A DNA stretch of 62,877 nt from Prevotellaceae bacterium (GCA_020636675.1 JACJXK010000018.1:1-62877), one strand, 5' to 3'. Positions 1 through 8,694 are shown, numbered from the stretch's first letter. The notes: a model not told the origin generated them from the sequence alone. Translations and numbers: made by a program.

Positions 1-2
1 CT

Positions 3-1274
3 TTCTTCGAGCAGCTGGAAAAGGAATACAAACCGATTTCTCTTTATGATTCCGGCATTCTGCCATCGTCCATCCTATCCAACATGATAGAATACACAGA
101 CAGCTCATATCTCGTATTTACTCCCGTGTTCATGAAGTCCGGCGACGTATCCAAAACCAGCAAAACCATTGCCGCCAGCAACGAGAATTTTGTTGTTGTG
201 GATCCATTCTTCTACACGAAAGATATGGTGGAAATCATCAACGGCGACTTCAACGTCACGTTGGGCATTTCATCCCTGTTCGTATTCCTAGTGCTGCTGT
301 TCTCCTTCAAGAGCATTCTATTGTCAATACTCGCCTTCGTACCGATGGCGTTGAGCTGGCATATCGTGCAAGGTATCATGGGCATCTTCGGACTTCAGTT
401 CAACTTGATCAACATCGTCATATCGACCTTCATCTTCGGAATCGGCGTAGACTACAGCATCTTCATCATGGACGGTCTGCTAGCCGGCTTCCGCACGCAT
501 AGGCAGCTGCTCACATACCACAAGACGGCCATTTTCTTCTCCGCCGCCGTACTGATCATAGGCATCGCATCCCTTCTGTTTGCGACCCATCCGGTGGTTG
601 CCTCCATCGGGACATCCACCCTGATAGGCATGAGCACCGTCGTGCTGCTAGCCTACTCACTGCAACCGTTCCTATTCTACTGGCTCATAAAAAGGCCTAC
701 TGCCAGAGGAAAGGCTCCCGTCACGCTATACAATCTGCTCCATGCGGAGGCCTACTTCGGGAAACGGGGATTCTCTGACGCACAGAAAATCATCAACAAC
801 TACGAGTACAAAGGTTTTGACGTGGAACAGGCCATCAGACACGAACTCAATCTGACAAAAAAATATAGCATCATCACCAAACAAACGGACAAAGTGCGGA
901 ATGTGCTCGATTTCGGTTGCGGATACGGATTCCTCAGTTATTGGTTCGCCATCAAGAACATTAATTGTTCAATAACTGGATACGACAACGATGCCGAAAA
1001 ACTGGCCATCGCCGAACATTGCCATATGAAACGGGACGGCATCTTCTTCTCCTCCGAAACGGAGTGTTTTTCCGGCAATTTCGATGTATGTATTGTCAAC
1101 CGCACTCCGATAGCAGACGAGAGAGCCGCCTTATCCGAATGTATTCGGAACGCGCAATTAGTGATTGTGCGGAAGTTGGCCTCCATAGACGAGATGCTAT
1201 TGGGCACGTTTACCGTGATCGACTCGGACTACGAGTTTGTCATCTATTCCAAATCTGACAAAAAGAGAGTATAG
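3..1274 (+). CDS. MMPL-family exporter fused to a C-terminal methyltransferase (5' end outside window)
   Basis: The reading frame is open from base 3, so the gene starts upstream of the window. The visible part begins in a periplasmic segment, then has several membrane helices including the MMPL/RND signature FGIGVDYSIFIMDG (about residues 117-130 of the ATG at 84). After the last helix a soluble linker leads into a class I SAM methyltransferase: motif I VLDFGCGYGF, then ITGYDND. MMPL proteins export lipids; in Bacteroidota aryl-polyene and flexirubin clusters an MMPL exporter stands beside a methyltransferase and an FAD oxidoreductase. Here exporter and methyltransferase are one chain, and the next gene is that oxidoreductase, one base downstream. 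The cluster assignment is inference because the ketosynthase genes lie outside the window. Confidence 0.8.
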   Translation, partial: FFEQLEKEYKPISLYDSGILPSSILSNMIEYTDSSYLVFTPVFMKSGDVSKTSKTIAASNENFVVVDPFFYTKDMVEIINGDFNVTLGISSLFVFLVLLFSFKSILLSILAFVPMALSWHIVQGIMGIFGLQFNLINIVISTFIFGIGVDYSIFIMDGLLAGFRTHRQLLTYHKTAIFFSAAVLIIGIASLLFATHPVVASIGTSTLIGMSTVVLLAYSLQPFLFYWLIKRPTARGKAPVTLYNLLHAEAYFGKRGFSDAQKIINNYEYKGFDVEQAIRHELNLTKKYSIITKQTDKVRNVLDFGCGYGFLSYWFAIKNINCSITGYDNDAEKLAIAEHCHMKRDGIFFSSETECFSGNFDVCIVNRTPIADERAALSECIRNAQLVIVRKLASIDEMLLGTFTVIDSDYEFVIYSKSDKKRV

Positions 1275-1275
1275 C

Positions 1276-2751
1276 ATGGAAAAATTTGATGTCGTCATCT
1301 TAGGCAGCGGACTCGGAGGGATGGAATGTGGTTTCATCCTGGCAAAGAACGGATACAGCGTGTGTGTGCTCGAACAAAACCCCCAAATAGGAGGATGCCT
1401 ACAGACCTTCAGAAGAGGTGGAAATACGTTCGACACCGGATTCCATTACATCGGCGGACTAGGCGAAGGAGAATCGCTCAACCGTCTCTTCAACTACTTC
1501 GGGCTAATGGGCCTGCCTTGGCAAAAGTTAGACGAAGACTGTTTCGACGAAGTGATACTGAAAGGCACATCCTACAAATTCGCATCCGGACACGAACGGT
1601 TCGTGGAGACGCTGGCGCAGGAATTTCCCCATCAGAAGAGTAATCTGAAACAATATTCCGATTTTCTCCGAAACGTGGGCGACAATCTCTTCCATAGCTT
1701 CCAAACAAAAGATCCGTCACAACTGTACGACTCACCACTATTCACACGTTCGGCCTACGATTTTCTGAAAGAGACGATTGACGACCCTACCCTGCGAAAC
1801 GTACTGTCAGGCACCGCACTCAAGATGGAACTGAACGCAGAAAAACTGCCTCTTTATATCTTCGCCCAAATCAACGATTCGTTCATCAGAAGCGCATGGC
1901 GCATAAAAGGCGGAGGTACTCAGATAATAGACTCCTTGGCCGAAAGCATCCAAAAGATGGGCGGCTCCATCCGGAAAAAAGCGAAAGCCACACGGCTGAT
2001 AGAGACCGACGGAAAGATATCTGCCGTGGAGATAAATGGAGAGGAGCAGATTACGGCAGATTACTTCATATCGGACATACATCCGGCACGGACATTGGAA
2101 CTCATAAAAGAGAGCAAAAGGATCCGTAACATATACCGCAAACGCATCGACAACTTGCCCAACACGTACGGCATATTTACCGCCAACATATCTCTGAAGG
2201 AGAATCTCATACCCTATCTCAACCGCAACCAATATATCTACGAGAAGGACAACCTTTGGTCTTGCGGACAAAGCCAAGCAAATAGGCGAACAGACCGCGC
2301 GTTGGTCAGCTATCAAATGCCGGAAACCGGCACTTTTGCTAAGAATATAGACATACTGACACCCATGTATTGGGACGAGGTGAAACGATGGGAAGGCACT
2401 GAAATCATGCGGAGAGGAAAAGACTACGAACAGATGAAAATGCAGAAGGCGGAAGAGTGCATCCATTTGGCATCCAAACACATAGAAGGACTACAAGACA
2501 GCATAGACAAGATATACTGTAGTACGCCTCTCACCTATGCCGACTATACCGGCACTATCCAAGGTTCGGCGTATGGCATACAGAAGGACCGTAGCCAGCT
2601 CATGTACACCATGCTGACGCCCCGCACTCCCATAGCCAACCTATTGCTGACAGGGCAAAACCTTAACCTGCACGGCATATTGGGCGTCTCTGTAACCTCC
2701 TTCTTTACTTGTTCGGAGATAACAGGACATCAAACATTGGATTTCGTATAG
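1276..2751 (+). CDS. NAD(P)/FAD-dependent oxidoreductase, CrtI/phytoene-desaturase-like
   Basis: The protein has 491 residues from the ATG at 1276, one base after the upstream stop. An in-frame upstream ATG at 1237 would overlap the previous gene and place 13 residues ahead of the Rossmann fold, so it is less likely. The N terminus is a dinucleotide-binding motif, VVILGSGLGGMECG, with the acidic partner VCVLEQNPQIGGC. The C terminus has the FAD-closing motif LLLTGQNLNLHG. The family includes carotenoid desaturases/isomerases and retinol saturase-like enzymes. Members of this size occur in Bacteroidota polyene-lipid clusters, where they are thought to act on the polyene chain. Substrate cannot be read from sequence. 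The 3' end overlaps the convergent antiporter gene by 22 bases. Confidence 0.8.
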   Translation: MEKFDVVILGSGLGGMECGFILAKNGYSVCVLEQNPQIGGCLQTFRRGGNTFDTGFHYIGGLGEGESLNRLFNYFGLMGLPWQKLDEDCFDEVILKGTSYKFASGHERFVETLAQEFPHQKSNLKQYSDFLRNVGDNLFHSFQTKDPSQLYDSPLFTRSAYDFLKETIDDPTLRNVLSGTALKMELNAEKLPLYIFAQINDSFIRSAWRIKGGGTQIIDSLAESIQKMGGSIRKKAKATRLIETDGKISAVEINGEEQITADYFISDIHPARTLELIKESKRIRNIYRKRIDNLPNTYGIFTANISLKENLIPYLNRNQYIYEKDNLWSCGQSQANRRTDRALVSYQMPETGTFAKNIDILTPMYWDEVKRWEGTEIMRRGKDYEQMKMQKAEECIHLASKHIEGLQDSIDKIYCSTPLTYADYTGTIQGSAYGIQKDRSQLMYTMLTPRTPIANLLLTGQNLNLHGILGVSVTSFFTCSEITGHQTLDFV

Positions 2752-4226
2752 TCACGGACAACATCCGTCAACGTCTCTTGGTCGTCGGTAAGTATCAACA
2801 GTTTATCGGAAATAGAGAGAGGCGTTTTTCCTGTCGGCACAAAATAGGCATTGTCACGCTTTACCATAATGACCAACGTCTTCTCCGGCATTCCGAGGTC
2901 CATCAACCTATTTCCGTTTTTCAGCATATCGGTCGTTACGGATATTTCGGAAAGAACAGATTTCACATCTTCCGAGAACTCCACATCAAAATGCTTTGGT
3001 GAGGCCAACGGGTTCGGATCTTCGGAGACATGCAGCCATTTCGCCATCTTCGGCAATGACGTGCCTTGTACAATCAACGAAACCAACGTACATAAAAAAA
3101 CAACATTGAAGATCAATCTAGAGTGAGGTACGTCTTCCGCCAACGTCAAGATGGCAAAGATAATAGGAACCGCACCGCGCAACCCCACCCACGAGACAAA
3201 GGCCTTATCACGCCATGCCATCTTGTGGAAAGGAAACAAACACACAAAAACACTTAACGGACGGGTCACCAAAATCATGATCAGACTGATGACCAATCCA
3301 GGTACCAATACAGGCAACAGCTCATGAGGATTGACCAGCAGCCCCAATGTCAGGAATATCAACAACTGGCTCATCCACGAGATGCCGTCAAAAAACTTCA
3401 ACGTAGAACGTTTATGCACCAACTTTGAGTTTCCGACCACCAAGCCACCAATATAGACCGCCAGATAGCTATTGCCTTTCAGAAAATAGGTGGCAGAAAA
3501 GATGAATATGCAACAAGTGAAAATCAATATCGGATAAAGTGACGCATTGTCGATCTTCAGTCGGTTCACCCCCCACACCATTATCTTGCCCAATAAGAAG
3601 CCCATGGCCGCACCTATAATCAGCTGCATCACCACGACACCAAATGCCTGCAAATAATCAGCCTCCCCAGAAACTTTGACGATACCGATCAAAGTGACGG
3701 TAAGCACATAAGCCATGGGGTCATTGCTTCCACTCTCCAGCTCCAGCATAGGACGTAGATTATGTTTTAAAACCAAACCTTTGGAACGGAGGATGGAAAA
3801 AACGGAGGCCGAATCGGTAGACGACATCGTAGCCGCCAACAACAACGCCGAGGTCAAACCTATGCCGGCAGAAATGGCCGTTTTATCTAGTACCCACCAG
3901 ACGGCAACACCCGTAATAGCGGCCGTCAACAGTACGCCCAATGTTGCCAACACGACGCCTTGCGGTATTATAGGTCTGATGTCATCCACTTTCGTATCCA
4001 TTCCGCCAGAGAAGAGGATGATACACAGGGCTACCGTACCTATAATCTGAGCCATCTGGATATTCTCAAAATGGATACCCAACCCGTCACTTCCAAAAAG
4101 CATACCTACACCAAGAAAAAGCAGCAATGCCGGAACTCCGAATTTATAGCCCGCCTTATCTGCCAGAATACTAACAAAAAACAAAATAGATACCACTAAT
4201 AAAACCAATTCTATCTGAATTTCCAT
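2730..4226 (-). CDS. potassium/proton antiporter, CPA1 family with C-terminal RCK_C-like domain (NhaP2/CvrA-like)
   Basis: A 498-residue inner-membrane protein. About 12 hydrophobic segments fill residues 1-390, with the cation-antiporter core motif ELESGSNDPMAYVL around residue 165. A soluble C-terminal part (about 400-498) resembles a TrkA-C/RCK_C domain, including the stretch ending in LLILTDDQETLTDVV. This layout matches NhaP2/CvrA antiporters, which exchange K+ (or Na+) for H+ and protect against cytoplasmic cation overload. Transcribed alone, convergent with the oxidoreductase; the stop codons are interleaved with no room for a terminator. The sequence upstream of the start is AT-rich and runs into a dispersed repeat. 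Confidence 0.85.
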   Translation of the reverse strand: MEIQIELVLLVVSILFFVSILADKAGYKFGVPALLLFLGVGMLFGSDGLGIHFENIQMAQIIGTVALCIILFSGGMDTKVDDIRPIIPQGVVLATLGVLLTAAITGVAVWWVLDKTAISAGIGLTSALLLAATMSSTDSASVFSILRSKGLVLKHNLRPMLELESGSNDPMAYVLTVTLIGIVKVSGEADYLQAFGVVVMQLIIGAAMGFLLGKIMVWGVNRLKIDNASLYPILIFTCCIFIFSATYFLKGNSYLAVYIGGLVVGNSKLVHKRSTLKFFDGISWMSQLLIFLTLGLLVNPHELLPVLVPGLVISLIMILVTRPLSVFVCLFPFHKMAWRDKAFVSWVGLRGAVPIIFAILTLAEDVPHSRLIFNVVFLCTLVSLIVQGTSLPKMAKWLHVSEDPNPLASPKHFDVEFSEDVKSVLSEISVTTDMLKNGNRLMDLGMPEKTLVIMVKRDNAYFVPTGKTPLSISDKLLILTDDQETLTDVVRDYTKSNV

Positions 4227-4335
4227 AAGCCTTGTTTGTTTTTCTGTAAATTTCGTAATTTATTATCTATTATTTACTTACAGACATCCGTCATTTAAGA
4301 AATATTTTTTCTTTTTTTACTCTTTTTAGTAATCG

Positions 4336-4590
4336 TCAAAAAAAACTTGTGACGATTCTGATGAAAATGCCGTAGGCATTATCTATTGTAGCCGGAAAAA
4401 CAAGCGCAGGCAACCGCATTCCATAGGAATGCACCAGATGTGGATTCTTGCTGTCCTCCTGCCGGACGGGCCTTTTGCACGCTTTCCATGAAGTACGGCA
4501 CGTTCCTCCGCTAAAACCTTTCCCATACACTCGCACCTGAAGCAAAAAGATTCCTTCACGCTGCGGCACGCACCTCTGCGACAAAAGACG
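4336..4590. repeat. dispersed intergenic repeat, copy A
   Basis: The most complete of four related intergenic sequences in the window (others near 15196, 40060, 62808). Shared landmarks are a core near TTGTGACGATTNTGANNAAA, a small hairpin ATGCCGTAGGCAT at about 4367-4379, a block around CGCTTTCCATGAAGTACGGC, and TTCACGCTGCGGCACNCACCTC near the right end. On the minus strand the copy reads as an open frame of 82 codons sharing words such as KGFSGGTCRTSWKA with the other copies. Bases 4591-4735, after the repeat, hold a hydrophobic open fragment on the plus strand that I could not identify. Confidence 0.7.
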
Positions 4591-4741
4591 AACGCCCGCC
4601 TACCAATGGGAGGCTATGTTCTGACTTTAGTAATGATTCGTTGGCAGCAGCGGCCGTCTTCTCCGCAGCCGTGCCCTTCTTTATTCCGGATGCCTCGAAG
4701 AATTTCGCCCAGGCGAACTTCCTCATCCTGGGCCTCCTCGC

Positions 4742-4766
4742 TACCGCGCGATTGCATCGCGTGGTA
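4742..4766. repeat. REP-like palindrome 1
   Basis: A 10-bp stem with a TTGCA loop (TACCGCGCGA...TCGCGTGGTA, one wobble pair). It begins a 173-bp stretch (4736-4908) repeated at 10758-10930 with two differences. It abuts a RAYT transposase relic, and REP palindromes are the usual substrates of RAYT enzymes. It is inverted relative to palindromes 2 and 3. Confidence 0.75.
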
Positions 4767-5051
4767 TCATTCGATCACAATCACATTATTCAATAAACCT
4801 TTTTCTCCTGCATAATCTGTAGCACTACTATATAAATAATCTTCCGCACGAAAAACAACACCTTCTTCTACCGGATTATTGTGAACATAATTCAACTTTT
4901 CATCAATCTCTTGATTGCTCCATAATTCTATTGGCTTGTTATCATGCCGCCAAAATTGATATGTTTTTACATTCGAACTTTGACTGCCAGCTTTCAATAA
5001 TTGATCCACAAGAAATTCATTTCGACTTTCTTGTGGATTTTCTTTTTTTAT
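4767..5051 (-). pseudogene. REP-associated tyrosine transposase (RAYT), C-terminal relic
   Basis: The open frame encodes about the last 90 residues of a Y1/IS200-like RAYT. The segment with YQFWRHDNKPIELW and KLNYVHNNPVEEGVV is the typical conserved C-terminal part. The N-terminal half with the HUH motif and catalytic tyrosine is missing; the frame closes at a stop at 5052-5054, just inside REP palindrome 2. The relic lies exactly between two inverted REP palindromes, the arrangement expected of a RAYT with its target repeats. Not expected to be functional. Confidence 0.75.
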
Positions 5052-5057
5052 TCACTC

Positions 5058-5082
5058 TACCACACGATGCAATCGCGCGGCA
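5058..5082. repeat. REP-like palindrome 2
   Basis: TACCACACGA-TGCAA-TCGCGCGGCA, an imperfect 10-bp stem. It is inverted relative to palindrome 1, so the two bracket the RAYT relic. The 3' flank AGCGGGG is shared with palindrome 3. Confidence 0.7.
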
Positions 5083-5087
5083 GCGGG

Positions 5088-5285
5088 GTTAAGCGGGAGG
5101 AATCAGCCTACAAGAAAATCCCAATCATTACCGATTTCACCGATGCCGATGGCAACGACCGAATGAAGGAACAGATACAGGAGAATTACAATCGTATCAA
5201 GTCGGAGGTCAAGCAGATTGTGGCGGAGGAACTGAAACGAATAGCCGATGACCCTGAGTTGGCACATCTTATTCAGCAGAAGTAA
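5088..5285 (+). pseudogene. C-terminal remnant of a MobC/VirD4-type conjugation coupling protein
   Basis: A 65-codon open stretch begins at REP palindrome 2 and ends in a stop at 5285. It includes IPIITDFTDADGND and ENYNRIKSEVKQIV, which match my recollection of the extreme C terminus of Bacteroides conjugative-transposon MobC (type IV coupling ATPase). The ATPase body is absent. The REP palindrome is fused to the break point, so the element was cut off here. With RteC downstream it argues that 5088-8700 derives from a CTnDOT-like element. A longer frame from 5001 runs through the palindrome and is not credible. Confidence 0.6.
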
Positions 5286-5362
5286 TAGATGGTAAGATAT
5301 ATGTAATTTGGCAACGGGCGGTTGCCGAATTGGAGATAGTAAAGAAATATCTCTAAAACACA

Positions 5363-5401
5363 GCAACGGCAGTAACCAAAATAAAAAGTTACTGCCGTTG
5401 C
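5363..5401. terminator. strong hairpin between convergent genes
   Basis: A perfect 14-bp inverted repeat, GCAACGGCAGTAAC / GTTACTGCCGTTGC, with an 11-base A/T-rich loop. It sits just before the stop of the minus-strand nuclease gene (5408) and downstream of the plus-strand MobC remnant, so it can serve both directions. Confidence 0.75.
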
Positions 5402-5407
5402 TATATA

Positions 5408-6460
5408 TTATTGTATATCCTTCTGTGTGTGTTGCAGACGGAAGAACTCTTTTTGCCGTTCTATTTCGTTGCGCAGTTCCTCTTGGGTGGGCATATACAG
5501 CATATATTTGGAGGCGAACAACTGGTTATTGTCGTGCAGAACCGAATAGCGGGCTATGTCATTATCAGTTTCGGAACATAACACGATGCCAATGGTGGGG
5601 TTGTCCCCCTCGCTCCGTACTCGTTCGTCATACATACGCACATACATATCCATCTGACCTACATCCTGATGAGTTATAGGGGTAGTCTTCAAATCTATAA
5701 GTACGAAATTTTTGAGCAGATAGTTGTAAAATACAAGGTCAATAAAATAATCTTTCTTTTCCGTACGGATGAGTTTCTGTCTGGCGACAAACGACCACCC
5801 TTTTCCCATTTCAAGCAAGAAGTGTTGCAGATTTCCTATGATAGCAGATTCTAAATCGGACTCTGTAAAATCTATGTTTGGAGATAAACCGATAAACTCA
5901 GCTACCGTTGGATTCTTGATAAACTCCAACTTATCCTGTTCAAATGGACGGGTTAGTGATAGCATCTCCGTTTCCACCTTCTCTTTATGTTGGGAAAGCA
6001 GTAAACGATTGTAATATTGAGACCCGATGTTACGGTCGAGTGTGCGATAACTCCACATCTGTTCGGAAGCCTCTTTCAAATACCATGCACGGGCTTCGGC
6101 GTTGGAAACTGTTAGGAGGCGTTTATAATGCGACCAACTCAATATTCTCCACGGTGTAGAGAATATTTCGGGAAAGGTTTGATAGAACAATCGGTAATTA
6201 TAAAGACTGGGGACTGAAAAGCCCTTACCGAACTCCTGTGTAAGTTCCGCTGATAATTCCTTGAACAGTTGTGTCCCGTAGTCGGCTCGTTCTTTTCCCT
6301 GCTGTTCCTCTTCCACGATGCGTTTGCCCATTTGCCAATAGGCTTCCACCATGGCAGAATTGATAGCTGTATAGGCTTTATTACGAGCTTCGGCTACTAT
6401 CTGCTTGATTTCACGAATGAAATTTGCACTATGTAGAGTTATATTATTGTCTTTATCCAT
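5408..6460 (-). CDS. PDDEXK nuclease domain protein of the YhcG/DUF1016 family
   Basis: A 350-residue protein of the usual length. The N-terminal DUF1016_N part (about 10-170) has the signature NSAMVEAYWQMGKRIVEEE and the YNYRLFYQTFPEIF segment. The C-terminal part (about 190-340) is a PDDEXK-like nuclease with FIDLVFYN followed by FVLIDLKT, giving the D...DxK pattern. YhcG proteins are common cargo of mobile elements and sit near type I restriction genes; their biological role is unsettled. No restriction genes are present here. The gene stands alone on the minus strand between a coupling-protein remnant and rteC, as conjugative-element cargo would. A -7 box lies just upstream. Confidence 0.88.
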   Translation of the reverse strand: MDKDNNITLHSANFIREIKQIVAEARNKAYTAINSAMVEAYWQMGKRIVEEEQQGKERADYGTQLFKELSAELTQEFGKGFSVPSLYNYRLFYQTFPEIFSTPWRILSWSHYKRLLTVSNAEARAWYLKEASEQMWSYRTLDRNIGSQYYNRLLLSQHKEKVETEMLSLTRPFEQDKLEFIKNPTVAEFIGLSPNIDFTESDLESAIIGNLQHFLLEMGKGWSFVARQKLIRTEKKDYFIDLVFYNYLLKNFVLIDLKTTPITHQDVGQMDMYVRMYDERVRSEGDNPTIGIVLCSETDNDIARYSVLHDNNQLFASKYMLYMPTQEELRNEIERQKEFFRLQHTQKDIQ

Positions 6461-6480
6461 TGTCCATAAGTAATTTACTG

Positions 6481-6488
6481 CAAAGGTA
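6481..6488 (-). promoter_or_regulatory. -7 promoter box for the YhcG-like gene
   Basis: The minus strand reads TACCTTTG, matching the Bacteroidota -7 consensus TAnnTTTG, 20 bases before the start codon at 6460. No good -33 TTTG is seen. Confidence 0.5.
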
Positions 6489-6553
6489 TGAAAAAAGCAT
6501 GATAAATCATCCTGCTTTCTTCATACACTCACATCAAGCCTATAAAGCAACCG

Positions 6554-7384
6554 CTATTTACGCATTAGTTCTTTATTCTCATCCCGTTCCATTTTCTTAT
6601 TGAGTTCCTTGCTCATCTTATCAAGAAAATAGGCACGGCTGCTGTTCTTCCGTTTCTTCATATCGGTGTACATACCGTAGCAATCACGCAAATCCACACC
6701 GAAGATAGCTCCGAAGAGGGTAGCCAGTTCGGTAATGGGTGCGTTACCGTTGTTGATGCACTTGCTGCTGCCAAGTGCATAGACCAGCTCCGATAATTCC
6801 ACCACGCTGCCCGTCCATTCGTATGACCCTTTTATTTTTAGCAGGTTGATTTCCGTACCTTCCCGTCCATACAGCAAACAATTACGTCTGAACGATAGGA
6901 AGGCATACAACATTTCCATAGCGATAACCTTCGCCACGAGATTGTCGTATCCGGTAGAAAACTCAATGTCGTCATTGAATGAGCACATGTCCAAATCAAT
7001 GACCATCTGTTGCTTATATCGCAAGAAATAGAAACCGTCCATGTGGGTGCTACCACTGCGGTAGTATTGAAAGAAAGCCACGTGGCGGTCGAAGAATATC
7101 TTCAGTTCCTCCTGCCGCTTTTCGTAATAGCAGTCTAATGTTCCGTTATCAATGGGACGTTGGCTCTCAATGTGCAATATCTCATAGAAATAGATTAGCC
7201 GACCAAGTAGTGTCGGCTTTTGATACTTGAAGAAATGGATTTCCTCTGCTTCACTCTCGAATGGATTGGCTGAAAGGAATGATTTAGTTTCGGTTAACCT
7301 CTCTTTGAGAAAGCCAATCATCGTCTTACAATCCTCTATTATAAGCTTTCCGTTCAGGTCGATGGGTGACATTTTCGCATCCAC
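6554..7384 (-). CDS. rteC: RteC family protein (conjugative-transposon excision regulator)
   Basis: A 276-residue protein recognised as RteC-like, with QRPIDNGTLDCYYEKRQEEL and the central DGFYFLRYKQQMVIDLDM region. In CTnDOT, RteC is induced through RteAB and activates excision genes. Here rteA, rteB, tetQ, integrase and excision genes are all missing from the neighbourhood, so the protein is probably an orphan of a degraded element. It begins 8 bases after the stop of the metalloprotease-like gene on the same strand, so the two may be co-transcribed. Confidence 0.85.
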   Translation of the reverse strand: MDAKMSPIDLNGKLIIEDCKTMIGFLKERLTETKSFLSANPFESEAEEIHFFKYQKPTLLGRLIYFYEILHIESQRPIDNGTLDCYYEKRQEELKIFFDRHVAFFQYYRSGSTHMDGFYFLRYKQQMVIDLDMCSFNDDIEFSTGYDNLVAKVIAMEMLYAFLSFRRNCLLYGREGTEINLLKIKGSYEWTGSVVELSELVYALGSSKCINNGNAPITELATLFGAIFGVDLRDCYGMYTDMKKRKNSSRAYFLDKMSKELNKKMERDENKELMRK

Positions 7385-7392
7385 CTCCTGTA

Positions 7393-8694
7393 TTATATCT
7401 TTTTCGCCATCGCATCCTCATCCCCCTCCAAAAAGTTCCAAACAATCATCGGATTATTGATGATCTTCCACTGCCAAGCGGCAAGGAAATCATCATTATT
7501 GGTAGTATAATCCATCAAATTATTGGTAGTGCCTTGCGATACGCCATATTCGGGAGAGAAGGTATGTTGCAGCCCATAAAGTCCGTAACCCAGCTCGTGT
7601 GCTACAAGTCTGCCGTCGGCAAAACTTGAACTGTTGTCAAATATATAACCCACGGATTTCCCTCGCGGCATATCGCCCTGCACATTAGGATTTTCAGCAA
7701 AGTCAATCACAAAGATATACGCAGTGCCCGTTTCCAAATTTTCGGAATTTTCGGCATAATACATCAACCGGAGTTGTTTCATCTGTTCGGTCTCGTTGCT
7801 CCAGAAGCCTTTATCGTCTACTTGTAATCCTCCATCTAAAAAGGAGTATTCTTCTCCATCTCCGAAACGTTCTTTAACTGTTACCTCGAATTTGATACCC
7901 AGCCGTCCGTAAATTTCATTCAACTTGGATTCTATCTCGCGGCCGTTTATAGTTTCCTTGTCGCGGCGTACGGGTACAAGGTTTACTTTTTGTGTTTTAG
8001 CGGCATAATTGGCTATTTTTAGTTTGCCTACTACTTTGTTTGTTTCGCCTATTTGGGCGACGGCAAATATCTCGGTGGTGGTTCCTGCGCTTCCGCCGGG
8101 TATGTGTACGTCGTATGTTCGGTTGTGGGTTAGTTGAAGTGTGCTGCCGTCGGATAGGGGCATGATGAATTTTACGGAGTCTATGGTTGCCCCGCCTGCT
8201 ACCGTGGCATCAATATGCTCTATCTTGCCGGGGTTCATCGCCAGCCAGGGGACGGTGTAGTTTGCGTTCTGCTTTTCGTAGGTGTCTTTCAGGCGGTATA
8301 CGTTGTCAAAGTATTTTCGGCTGTTGTTGTCGAATGCGAGGTTTGTTCCTTCGGGTTGGGAGAAGACAATATATGGAACATTGGTTTCTATCTTGCCGGT
8401 GTTCTCGTATTTGAATGTCTCAGGCAAGACGGTTCCGACTGATATCAGTTTATTATCGGCGGTTTTTAGGTAGAGGCTGTCGCTGCCTGAGACTTGTCCG
8501 AACTCCCCTTCTTTCAAACCCGTCATGGCGGCTTCTTTGCTTGAATAGGTCGTCTTTTTCAAGGGTTGAACAGTATCACAAATGCACTCCTCTTCAGGTA
8601 CAAAAATCACCATATCATCCTGTGCCGATAACCTTACATAGGCGGTTAGCGACAAAAGAACAATCAGTAATATTTTGTACTTTCTTAAACTCAT
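7393..8694 (-). CDS. secreted metalloprotease-like protein with an altered zinc motif
   Basis: A 433-residue protein with a signal peptide (residues 1-24, ending LSAQ). The middle part has no fold I recognise. Near the C terminus is VAHELGYGLYGLQHTF (about 364-379), followed by QGTTNNLMDY and a W-QW motif. Bacteroidota proteins of this kind normally read HELGHG, giving HExxH plus a third histidine 11 residues on. Here the second zinc histidine is tyrosine, encoded TAC where CAC would be expected, while the other histidine and the glutamate are kept. The protein may be inactive or bind metal differently. It could be a single-module relative of larger Bacteroidota toxin proteins. Possibly co-transcribed with rteC. 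Confidence 0.65.
   Translation of the reverse strand: MSLRKYKILLIVLLSLTAYVRLSAQDDMVIFVPEEECICDTVQPLKKTTYSSKEAAMTGLKEGEFGQVSGSDSLYLKTADNKLISVGTVLPETFKYENTGKIETNVPYIVFSQPEGTNLAFDNNSRKYFDNVYRLKDTYEKQNANYTVPWLAMNPGKIEHIDATVAGGATIDSVKFIMPLSDGSTLQLTHNRTYDVHIPGGSAGTTTEIFAVAQIGETNKVVGKLKIANYAAKTQKVNLVPVRRDKETINGREIESKLNEIYGRLGIKFEVTVKERFGDGEEYSFLDGGLQVDDKGFWSNETEQMKQLRLMYYAENSENLETGTAYIFVIDFAENPNVQGDMPRGKSVGYIFDNSSSFADGRLVAHELGYGLYGLQHTFSPEYGVSQGTTNNLMDYTTNNDDFLAAWQWKIINNPMIVWNFLEGDEDAMAKKI

Noticed and set aside
1807..2481. 224-codon minus-strand frame opposite the CrtI-like gene
   Set aside because: Antisense shadow; no motifs, and the plus-strand protein is clearly real.
4336..4584. 82-codon minus-strand frame as an ordinary protein gene
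   Set aside because: It coincides with the dispersed repeat; other copies are truncated. Kept as a property of the repeat, not as a CDS.
5001..5285. 94-codon plus-strand frame starting at 5001
   Set aside because: The first 29 codons run through RAYT debris and the REP palindrome; only the MobC-like tail from 5088 is meaningful.
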